Shown in pieces: positions 1-5,136 of a stretch of DNA of 6,039 nucleotides (positions are counted from its first letter, which is position 1; every line of letters begins with the position of its first letter). Below the pieces are notes generated by a model. The model was given only the letters and a program-made list of their open reading frames with translations. It ran no database searches and was not told the origin of the DNA. Origin of the DNA: WHSM01 sp050701635 (GTDB lineage: Bacteria; Actinomycetota; Actinomycetes; Mycobacteriales; Micromonosporaceae); NCBI GenBank assembly GCA_050701635.1, contig JBOGDF010000330.1:1-6039 (forward strand). Direction: 5' to 3'. The translations under genes were made by a program, and so were the position numbers.

Positions 1-373
1 CCTTGCCCGCGCGGTCGGTCAGGTTGGTGATCCAGCCGTTCTTGGCCCAGATCGGCGTCTCGTACGTGCCGATGGTGACCACGTCGTACTGGCCGCCTTC
101 GGTGGCGATGTCCTGGGTGACCCGGTCGCGCAGCTCGTTCTCCGGCAGGGTCACGAACTTCACCTTGACGTCCGGGTGGTCCTTCTCGAACTCTTTCGAC
201 AGCTTCTCGATGTCCTGCATCTGCGGGTTGGCGACGGTGGCGATGGTGACGGTGCTGCCGTCGTCACCGCCACCTCCGCCGGCGCCGGCGCACGCCGCGG
301 CGCTGAACGCGAGCGCGGCGATGCTGGTGACGGCCGCAACGCGCACGGGACGCGATCGGGACCTGGTTGCCAT
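1..373 (-). CDS. Sugar/polyol ABC transporter substrate-binding lipoprotein, N-terminal part (cut by window edge)
   Basis: The first 124 residues are visible and the gene continues beyond position 1. The start has a basic n-region (RSRSRPVR), a hydrophobic stretch at residues 12-27 and a lipobox-like SAAAC with Cys28 as the likely lipidated residue. The -3 position is Ala rather than the usual Leu/Val. A flexible Gly/Asp linker follows (residues 29-40), then the first lobe of a family-1 extracellular solute-binding fold starting TVTIATVANPQMQDIEKL. The segments FEKDHPDVKV, LPENELRDRVTQDIATEGGQYDVV and the IWAKNGW region resemble binding proteins of SmoE-like sorbitol/mannitol importers; that likeness is from memory of the family. 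It would sit anchored outside the membrane and deliver ligand to permeases, probably encoded further left. The start is set by GAGGAGG six bases upstream (380-386). It is transcribed away from the SorC regulator, so that protein is its likely controller. Ligand identity is inferred and could be another polyol. Confidence 0.9.
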   Translation of the reverse strand, partial: MATRSRSRPVRVAAVTSIAALAFSAAACAGAGGGGGDDGSTVTIATVANPQMQDIEKLSKEFEKDHPDVKVKFVTLPENELRDRVTQDIATEGGQYDVVTIGTYETPIWAKNGWITNLTDRAGK

Positions 374-461
374 GACAGACCTCCTCAGGGCTGGGTTTCT
401 CGGCGTACGGGTGGGTGCGGCGGTCCTAGTCCCGCCGCGGCGATCTTGAGCCCCGGCGCCC

Positions 462-473
462 GCTCATATGAGC
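462..473. promoter_or_regulatory. Perfect 12-bp palindrome GCTCATATGAGC, probable SorC-family operator
   Basis: The sequence equals its own reverse complement. It shares the arms GCTCA/TGAGC with a second site at 567-578, and the two centres are 105 bp apart. It lies 88 bp upstream of the binding-protein start codon, within the likely leader or promoter of that gene. Assignment to the adjacent SorC-family protein is inference from position and from the repeat of the motif. It is the only perfect copy in this gap. Confidence 0.6.
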
Positions 474-509
474 AAGCCTCAACGACAACTGAGCAACCGA
501 CTGCGGACC

Positions 510-538
510 ATTCAAAGCGCGCAGGTGCGGCCGGTCAA
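510..538 (-). promoter_or_regulatory. Candidate sigma-70-type promoter for the substrate-binding-protein gene
   Basis: Read on the minus strand, TTGACC (538 to 533) matches five of six bases of the -35 consensus. After a 17-base spacer, TTGAAT (515 to 510) matches four of six bases of the -10 consensus, though the important second A is T. Transcription would start near 503 and pass through the palindrome at 462-473, so a protein bound there could block elongation. The match is modest and could be chance. Confidence 0.3.
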
Positions 539-566
539 GAGTTTGTGCAAGAATGAGCCGCTGCCC

Positions 567-578
567 GCTCAGATGAGC
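567..578. promoter_or_regulatory. Second GCTCA-GA-TGAGC palindrome next to the SorC gene ribosome binding site
   Basis: The arms are GCTCA and TGAGC with a two-base centre (GA). They extend to six-base arms (CGCTCA/TGAGCG) if 566 and 579 are included. The site ends 15 bases before the ATG at 594 and only five bases before the AGGAGG at 584-589. A protein bound here would interfere with expression of the regulator and the following xylB, which fits autoregulation. The link to the SorC protein is inference. Confidence 0.55.
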
Positions 579-593
579 GCAACAGGAGGGTTG

Positions 594-1550
594 ATGGTCG
601 CTGACGTGAGAGAGCTGCGCCCGGCAGAGCTGCTGCGGGCGGCCGCCGTCGCGCGCCGCTACTACATCGACGGCGCCTCGAAGGTGGAGATCGCCGACGA
701 GTTCGGGGTCAGCCGGTTCAAGGTGGCGCGGCTGCTGGACGACGCGCGCGCCGCCGGTCTGGTGCGCATCGACATCGTGGTGCCCGCCGAGATCGACGCC
801 GGCCTCTCGGAGCGGCTGCGGACGGCGTACGGGCTGCGGGAGGCGATCGTGGTCGCCACGGCGGACTCCTCCGAGGAGGCGCTGCGGCGGCACCTCGGCC
901 GGATCGCCGCCGGCTACCTGGCAGAGGTGGTCGACGAGGGCGACGTGGTCGGGCTGGCCTGCTCCCGCACCCTGCACGCGATGACGCTGGCGCTCCCCGA
1001 GCTGCCGCGGATCACCGTCGTACAGCTCACCGGGGTGCACCCCGGCGGCGTGGAGGAGAACTCGGTCGAGCTGGTACGCCGGGTGGCGAGCCTCGCCGGC
1101 GGCCCGGCGTACCCGATCTACGCTCCGCTGCTGGTCTCCGACGCCTCCACCGCCCGTGCCCTGCGGGAGCAGCCGCAGGTGGCGCAGGCGGTGAAGCGCT
1201 ACCAGGACCTCACCAAGGCGGTGGTCGCCATCGGCTCCTGGGACCCGCCGGTGTCCCTGGTACGCGACTCGCTCCCCGCCGCCGACGGCGACGCGCTGCA
1301 GCGCCGCGGGGTACGCGCGGAGGTGTGCGCCCGGCTGATGGATGACGACGGCAACGCGGTGTCCGAGCTCGCGGACCGCGTGATCGCGATCAGCGTGGAG
1401 CAGCTGTGCCAGGTGCCGGAGGTGATCGCGGTGGCCGGGGGTGCGCAGAAGTGCGGGGCGATCCGGGCGGCGCTGCGGGGTGGGTTCATCACCTCGCTGG
1501 TCACCGACGCCGGCGCGGCCCAGGCGCTGTTGGACTCGGCCGAGGAGTGA
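594..1550 (+). CDS. SorC-family transcriptional regulator with sugar-binding domain
   Basis: The 318-residue protein has an N-terminal helix-turn-helix at about residues 18-52 (ARRYYIDGASKVEIADEFGVS, then RFKVARLLDDARAAG). A SorC-type effector domain follows from about residue 70 to the end. That domain carries the variant phosphosugar-loop region VGLACSRTL (119-127), the VQLTGVHPGG segment (143-152) and the diagnostic C-terminal block AGGAQKCGAIRAAL followed by FITSLVTD (281-305). Family members are cytoplasmic regulators that typically respond to phosphorylated sugars; here the ligand could be a product of the neighbouring kinase, such as xylulose 5-phosphate (inference). ATG 594 was chosen because AGGAGG (584-589) lies four bases upstream and the conserved domain starts soon after. 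A longer reading from ATG 468 would begin inside the palindrome and adds 42 residues unlike the family. The TGA is nine bases before xylB, so the two are probably co-transcribed. Confidence 0.92.
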   Translation: MVADVRELRPAELLRAAAVARRYYIDGASKVEIADEFGVSRFKVARLLDDARAAGLVRIDIVVPAEIDAGLSERLRTAYGLREAIVVATADSSEEALRRHLGRIAAGYLAEVVDEGDVVGLACSRTLHAMTLALPELPRITVVQLTGVHPGGVEENSVELVRRVASLAGGPAYPIYAPLLVSDASTARALREQPQVAQAVKRYQDLTKAVVAIGSWDPPVSLVRDSLPAADGDALQRRGVRAEVCARLMDDDGNAVSELADRVIAISVEQLCQVPEVIAVAGGAQKCGAIRAALRGGFITSLVTDAGAAQALLDSAEE

Positions 1551-1559
1551 GGAGAGGGC

Positions 1560-2951
1560 ATGGCCCTGGTCGCGGGGATCGACAGCTCCACCCAGTCCTG
1601 CAAGGTCGTGGTGTGCGACGCCGACACCGGAGCGGTGGTGCGGCAGGCGCGGGCCGCGCACCCCGACACCACCGAGGTCGATCCGCGGCTGTGGTGGCGG
1701 GCCTGGGGCGAGGCGAGCAGCGGGCTGCTGGACGGGGTGGAGGCGCTCGCCGTGGCCGGCCAGCAGCACGGCATGGTCGCTCTGGACGAGGCCGGTGAGG
1801 TGGTGCGCCCCGCCCTGCTCTGGAACGACACCCGCTCCGCGCAGGCTGCCGCCGATCTGGTCGCCGAGCTGGGTGGCCCGGACGCTTGGGCGAAGGCGGT
1901 CGGCAGCGTACCCGTCGCCAGCTTCACGGTGACCAAGCTGCGCTGGCTGGCCTGGCACGAGCCCGCGGCCGCGGCCCGGGTCACCCGGGTGCTGCTGCCG
2001 CACGACTGGCTCACCTGGCGCCTGCTCGGCGGCCCCGGCGCGGAGCCGGTCACCGACCGGGGCGACGCCTCCGGCACCGGCTACTGGTCGCCGTCCACCG
2101 GCGAGTACCGCACCGATCTGCTGCGCCTCGCGTTCGGCCGTGAGCTCGCGCTGCCCCGGGTCGCCGGCCCCGCGGAGCCGGTCGGTGAGACACCCGGCGG
2201 GGTGCTGGTGGGGCCCGGCACCGGCGACAACATGGGCGCCGCGCTGGGGCTCGGCGTACGGGACGGCGACGTGGTGGTCTCGCTCGGCACCAGCGGCACC
2301 GTCTTCGCCGTACACGACGAACCGGTCGCCGACCCGAGCGGCGCGGTCGCCGGGTTCGCCGACGCCACCGGACGGCACCTGCCGCTGGTCTGCACCCTGA
2401 ACGCGGCCCGGGTGCTCACCGCCGCGGCCGGGATGCTCGGCGCCGACCTGGCCAGCCTGAACCGGCTGGCGCTCGCCGCGGCACCCGGCGCCGGCGGGCT
2501 GGTGCTGCTGCCGTACCTGGACGGGGAGCGCACCCCCAACCTGCCGGACGCCGCCGGGTCGCTGCACGGGCTGCGGCGCGCAAACATGACCCCGGAGAAC
2601 CTGGCCCGAGCCGCCGTCGAGGGCATGCTCTGCGGCCTGGCTGACGGCCTCGACGCCCTCCGCGATCTGGGGGTACGGGTGCGCAGAGTGCTGCTGGTCG
2701 GCGGCGGCGCCCGCTCGGATGCCGTACGCACCATCGCGCCCACCGTCCTCGGCGCCCCGGTCACCGTGCCGACGCCTGGGGAGTACGTCGCGCTCGGCGC
2801 CGCCCGGCAGGCCGCCTGGGTGCTCGCCGGCACCCCCGAGCCACCCGAATGGCCGGCCTCCGCCGCCGTCATCGACGGAGTCGACCGTACCGCCGGCAAG
2901 CAGATCCGGGCCCACTACACCGAGGCGCGCCGCACGGTCCACGGAGGCTGA
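1560..2951 (+). CDS. xylB: Xylulokinase (FGGY carbohydrate kinase)
   Basis: The 463-residue enzyme is predicted to phosphorylate D-xylulose with ATP to D-xylulose 5-phosphate, feeding the pentose phosphate pathway. The N-terminal FGGY domain has the phosphate loop GIDSSTQSCKV (6-16), the xylulokinase-typical GQQHGM (67-72) and ALLWNDTRS (85-93). The substrate region TDRGDASGTGYW (165-176) follows, then GTGDN with Asp223 as the likely catalytic base. The C-terminal domain shows SLGTSGT (241-247), LPYLDGERTPN (317-327) and the ATP-site block LVGGGARSD (379-387). No key motif is missing, and the length is slightly below that of E. coli XylB. The start is supported by GGAG at 1551-1554, five bases upstream, directly after the regulator's stop codon, which suggests translational coupling. 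It ends five bases from the convergent dehydrogenase gene. Other FGGY ketose kinases, such as a D-ribulokinase, are less likely given the GQQHGM and WND motifs. Confidence 0.93.
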   Translation: MALVAGIDSSTQSCKVVVCDADTGAVVRQARAAHPDTTEVDPRLWWRAWGEASSGLLDGVEALAVAGQQHGMVALDEAGEVVRPALLWNDTRSAQAAADLVAELGGPDAWAKAVGSVPVASFTVTKLRWLAWHEPAAAARVTRVLLPHDWLTWRLLGGPGAEPVTDRGDASGTGYWSPSTGEYRTDLLRLAFGRELALPRVAGPAEPVGETPGGVLVGPGTGDNMGAALGLGVRDGDVVVSLGTSGTVFAVHDEPVADPSGAVAGFADATGRHLPLVCTLNAARVLTAAAGMLGADLASLNRLALAAAPGAGGLVLLPYLDGERTPNLPDAAGSLHGLRRANMTPENLARAAVEGMLCGLADGLDALRDLGVRVRRVLLVGGGARSDAVRTIAPTVLGAPVTVPTPGEYVALGAARQAAWVLAGTPEPPEWPASAAVIDGVDRTAGKQIRAHYTEARRTVHGG

Positions 2952-2956
2952 CATCG

Positions 2957-3970
2957 TCATTCACCCGGCCGTACGATCGGCTTCACGGACTTCGGGTCCC
3001 GGGCCCCGCTGGTGAGCGCCGCTTCGACATTTGCGAGCGGGTGCCGGCTGGTGACGAGCCGGTCCAGGTCGACCCGCCCGGAGGCGGCGAGCGCGATCGC
3101 GGCGGGCCAGGTGTTGGCGTACCGGAACGTCCCGGTGATCTCGAGCTCGTGTTCCTGCACGTACGCCAGCGGCAGCGGGACCTCGTCGCCGCCCATGCCG
3201 ACCAGCACCACCCGCCCCGCCCGGGCCACTGTCCGGATCGCGGCGCCGATCGCGGCCGGGTGCCCGGAGCACTCCAGCAGTACGTCCGGCTGGTAGCCGG
3301 CCTCCGCCAGCGGCGTCGCGCCGACGTCGATGGTGGCGGTGGCCCCCAGCTCGGCGGCGAGCCGCAGCCGGATCGGGTTCACGTCGGCGGCGATGACCTC
3401 GGCGGCGCCGTACGCCAACGCGGTCTGCGCGGCGACCAGCCCGATCGGGCCGGCGCCGTTGACCAGCACCCGGTCGCCGGGGCCGACCCGCGCCTTGCGG
3501 CAGGCCCAGACTCCGACGGAGAGCGGCTCCAGCAGCGCGGCAGCGTCGTCGGAGAGCGCGTCCGGCACCGGGTGTGCGAACTGCTCGTGCAGCGTGACGT
3601 ACTCCCGGAAGGCTCCGTCGATCGGGGGAGTGGCGAAGAACCGCACGTTTGGGCAGAGGTTGTACCGGCCGGCGCGGCACTGCGCGCAGGTGAAGTCCGG
3701 GACGCCGGGCTCCAGCGACACCCGCTGCCCGACCTCGAGCCGGGCGGCGCCGGGGCCGAGCCCGGCGACCACGCCGGACGCCTCGTGGCCCAGCACCAGG
3801 GGATCGGTCACCACGTGGCTGCCGATCCGGCCGTGCTCGTAGTAGTGCACGTCGGAGCCGCAGACCCCGACCGAGCTGACCTGGATCAGCACCTCCTGGG
3901 GTCCGGGCTCGGGCATCGGCCGTTGCTCCAGGGCGACGTCGTGGATTCCCCGCAGCACCGACACGCGCAT
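2957..3970 (-). CDS. Zinc-dependent medium-chain polyol dehydrogenase (sorbitol/xylitol dehydrogenase-like)
   Basis: The 337-residue protein is predicted to oxidise a polyol to a ketose with NAD+, such as sorbitol to fructose or xylitol to D-xylulose. Catalytic-zinc residues are visible as Cys37 (GVCGSD, followed by VHYY), His62-Glu63 in GHEASGVV, and Glu148 in LLEPLSVG. The structural-zinc lobe reads PDFTCAQCRAGRYNLC: Cys95, Cys98 and Cys106 are present, but the usual first Cys is Asp92. The Rossmann loop is VNGAGPIG (170-177), and Asp196 at the end of the second strand favours NAD+ over NADP+. FFATPPIDGAF (111-121) and the TGTFRYANTWP segment (279-289) are typical of the sorbitol/xylitol dehydrogenase branch. 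I chose ATG 3970, one base after the lacI stop, because it gives a standard N-terminus; an ATG at 3991 would overlap lacI and add seven residues. A purine-rich GGGGGTGG lies just upstream inside lacI. Exact substrate is not decidable from sequence alone, and threonine or butanediol dehydrogenase activity is less likely. Confidence 0.88.
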   Translation of the reverse strand: MRVSVLRGIHDVALEQRPMPEPGPQEVLIQVSSVGVCGSDVHYYEHGRIGSHVVTDPLVLGHEASGVVAGLGPGAARLEVGQRVSLEPGVPDFTCAQCRAGRYNLCPNVRFFATPPIDGAFREYVTLHEQFAHPVPDALSDDAAALLEPLSVGVWACRKARVGPGDRVLVNGAGPIGLVAAQTALAYGAAEVIAADVNPIRLRLAAELGATATIDVGATPLAEAGYQPDVLLECSGHPAAIGAAIRTVARAGRVVLVGMGGDEVPLPLAYVQEHELEITGTFRYANTWPAAIALAASGRVDLDRLVTSRHPLANVEAALTSGARDPKSVKPIVRPGE

Positions 3971-3971
3971 C

Positions 3972-5018
3972 TCAGGCCACCCCCGTCGCACCGTCGGCGG
4001 GGATCTCGCCGGAGCCGCGCGGCACCAGGCTGACCGGGACGGTGATCCGCTGGTACGGCTCGCCGCGCCGCTCCAGGCGCTGGAACAGCAGCTCGGTGGC
4101 CTGCCGCCCGATCGCCGCGATGTCCTGCGCGATCACGGTGAGCGCCGGTTGCAGCAGGTCGGCCAGCTCGAGGTCGTCGAAGCCGATCACGGCGGTGCGG
4201 TCGCGAACGCCCCGCTGCTGCATCGCGTGCACCGCGCCGGCGGTGATCAGGTTGTTGCCGCAGACCAGGGCGGTGGGCTCGGTGTCGAGCACGTCCAGCG
4301 CCGCCTGCTGCGCGCTGGCGCTGTCCCGCAGTCCGGTACGCAGCTGCGGCTCGGTGACTCCCAGCTCCTGCATCGCGGCGCGGTAGCCGGCGAGCCGTTG
4401 CGCCGCGGTGTAGACGGACTGCCGGTCGCCCAGGTACGCGATCCGGCGGTGGCCCCGGGCGGCCAGCTCGCGCACCGCGTGGCGTACCCCCTGCTCGTTG
4501 TCGGAGACCACGGCGTCGGCCTTGATCCGGCGGCCGGGGCGGTCCACGAACACCACCGCGGTGCCACGGTCGCGCTCCGCTTCCAGGTATGCCTGGTCGC
4601 TCCCGGACGGCACCACGAGCAGGCCGTCGACCCGCCGGGAGCAGAACTCGGTGACCAGCTCGCGCTCCTGCTCCGGTACGCCGTCGCTGGAGCCAACCAG
4701 CACCATGTGCTGCCGGTCCCGGGCGTAGTCCTGCACCACCCGGGTGAGCTGGGCGGCGAACGGGTTGGCCAGGTCCTCCACCACCAGCCCGATGGAGGCG
4801 GTGCGCTGGCCGAGCCGGCGGATGCTGCTGGCGATGGTGTTGCGGCGGTAGTTCAGGCTCGCGACCGCCTCGAGGATCCGGGAGCGCAGCTCGGGGCGTA
4901 CGTGCGGCTCGTCGTTCAGCACCCGGGACACGGTCTTCACGCCGACGCCGGCCAGCGAGGCGACGTCCTTGATCGTCGGCGCCCGCTGCGGCTCGCGCCG
5001 CTCCCGGTGCTGGGCCAT
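3972..5018 (-). CDS. LacI-family transcriptional regulator
   Basis: The 348-residue protein has a LacI-type helix-turn-helix at residues 15-35 (TIKDVASLAGVGVKTVSRVL), with Val27-Lys28 at the positions that usually decide operator choice. A hinge follows (NYRRNTIASSIRR), where Ile66 replaces the usual minor-groove Leu. The periplasmic-binding-protein-like core then runs from ASIGLVVEDLANPF (74-87) through GLLVVPSGS, VFVDRP, the GHRRIAYLGD segment, ALVCGNNL and VIGFDDLELADLL to the VPVSLVPRGS segment. It is complete and of normal size. ATG 5018 was chosen because AAGGAG (5025-5030) is six bases upstream; an ATG at 5102 would read through the operator. The dehydrogenase follows after one base, so the two are surely one transcript. 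A double palindrome 22 to 42 bases upstream is its probable binding site, implying autorepression and control of the divergent kinase. The effector is unknown, probably a polyol or ketose related to the pathway. Confidence 0.93.
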   Translation of the reverse strand: MAQHRERREPQRAPTIKDVASLAGVGVKTVSRVLNDEPHVRPELRSRILEAVASLNYRRNTIASSIRRLGQRTASIGLVVEDLANPFAAQLTRVVQDYARDRQHMVLVGSSDGVPEQERELVTEFCSRRVDGLLVVPSGSDQAYLEAERDRGTAVVFVDRPGRRIKADAVVSDNEQGVRHAVRELAARGHRRIAYLGDRQSVYTAAQRLAGYRAAMQELGVTEPQLRTGLRDSASAQQAALDVLDTEPTALVCGNNLITAGAVHAMQQRGVRDRTAVIGFDDLELADLLQPALTVIAQDIAAIGRQATELLFQRLERRGEPYQRITVPVSLVPRGSGEIPADGATGVA

Positions 5019-5136
5019 TCTTGACTCCTTCTGGCTGATCACGTTGTCGACAACGTTGTCAAGATAAGATGCAGCTTGGCACCATGCCGTGGGGAAAGTC
5101 AATGCCTCGTGAACGTCGTGTTACGGAGGACCGCCG
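5019..5136. promoter_or_regulatory. Divergent control region between the LacI regulator gene and the PfkB kinase gene
   Basis: The 118-bp gap holds both start regions and a strong palindromic operator at 5041-5060. On the minus strand, TTGACA (5057-5062) is a perfect -35 hexamer for lacI lying inside the operator, but the hexamer 17 bases downstream (ATCAGC) is a poor -10. On the plus strand, TAAGAT (5065-5070) could be a -10 element for the kinase, with TTGTCG (5044-5049) 15 bases before it, shorter than usual. Either way a protein on the palindrome would cover promoter DNA in both directions. The rest, 5071-5124, shows no structure I can name. Confidence 0.55.
5041..5060. promoter_or_regulatory. 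Overlapping double LacI-type operator
   Basis: Positions 5041-5056 (ACGTTGTCGACAACGT) form a perfect 16-bp palindrome. Positions 5049-5060 (GACAACGTTGTC) form a second perfect palindrome whose centre is six bases further on. Together there are three interleaved half-sites: GTTGTC at 5043, GACAAC at 5049 and GTTGTC at 5055. The second palindrome has the central CG and AACGTT core expected of a LacI-family operator. Read on the minus strand over 5047-5062, TTGACAACGTTGTCGA is a 16-mer palindrome but for one base. It lies 22 bases upstream of the lacI start codon, so binding by the adjacent LacI protein is a firm inference, though not proven. Confidence 0.75.

Larger units (their letters stand above)
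447..578 (+). repeat. Cluster of five direct TGAGC half-sites at roughly helical spacing
   Basis: TGAGC occurs on the plus strand at 447, 469, 490, 554 and 574. The intervals are 22, 21, 64 and 20 bases, close to two, two, six and two turns of B-DNA. The copies at 469 and 490 extend to TGAGCAA. The copies at 469 and 574 are the right arms of the two palindromes, and the complement GCTCA occurs at 462 and 567. A given pentamer is expected about 0.13 times per strand in this span, so the cluster is unlikely to be chance. Confidence 0.5.
374..593. promoter_or_regulatory. Divergent control region between the binding-protein gene and the SorC regulator gene
   Basis: This 220-bp gap separates two divergent start codons and must hold both promoters. 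It is less GC-rich around 462-560 than the flanking genes. On the minus strand, TTGACC (533-538) and TTGAAT (510-515) are separated by 17 bases and form a plausible promoter for the binding-protein gene, with a leader of roughly 130 bases. On the plus strand, AAGAAT (549-554) could be a -10 element for the regulator, but I see no good -35 partner. Two GCTCA..TGAGC palindromes and extra TGAGC words, listed separately, fill much of the region. The promoter assignments are guesses; the palindromes are read directly from the sequence. Confidence 0.6.

Noticed and set aside
484..489. A lone GACAAC in the SorC divergent region matching one half of the LacI operator
   Set aside because: It is a single six-base half-site with no inverted partner at the right distance. 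Chance occurrence in a 220-bp gap is quite likely, so cross-control by the LacI protein is not supported.
176..556. Plus-strand open frames over the binding-protein gene and the divergent gap
   Set aside because: They run antisense to a clear lipoprotein gene and have no convincing ribosome binding site or recognisable domain.
468..593. A 42-residue N-terminal extension of the SorC regulator from ATG 468
   Set aside because: The ATG lies inside the palindrome at 462-473 with no suitable ribosome binding site, and the added residues do not resemble the family. ATG 594 has AGGAGG just upstream.
426..2960. An 844-codon open frame on the minus strand covering the SorC and xylB genes
   Set aside because: Both plus-strand genes lie in the same frame, and the antisense codon's first base is opposite their third codon position. 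A stop would need A at a wobble position, which is rare at this GC content, so the frame stays open by composition. Its translation is Arg/Gly/Pro/Ala-rich with no recognisable domain.
2968..3010. GC-rich inverted repeats at the 3' end of the dehydrogenase gene, such as around GGGTCCCGGGCCC, as a possible terminator
   Set aside because: They lie within coding sequence, have no following T-run in either direction, and such short GC palindromes are frequent at this base composition.
5019..5102. A 28-residue N-terminal extension of the LacI regulator from ATG 5102
   Set aside because: It would translate the double operator region. ATG 5018 has AAGGAG six bases upstream and gives the normal distance to the helix-turn-helix.
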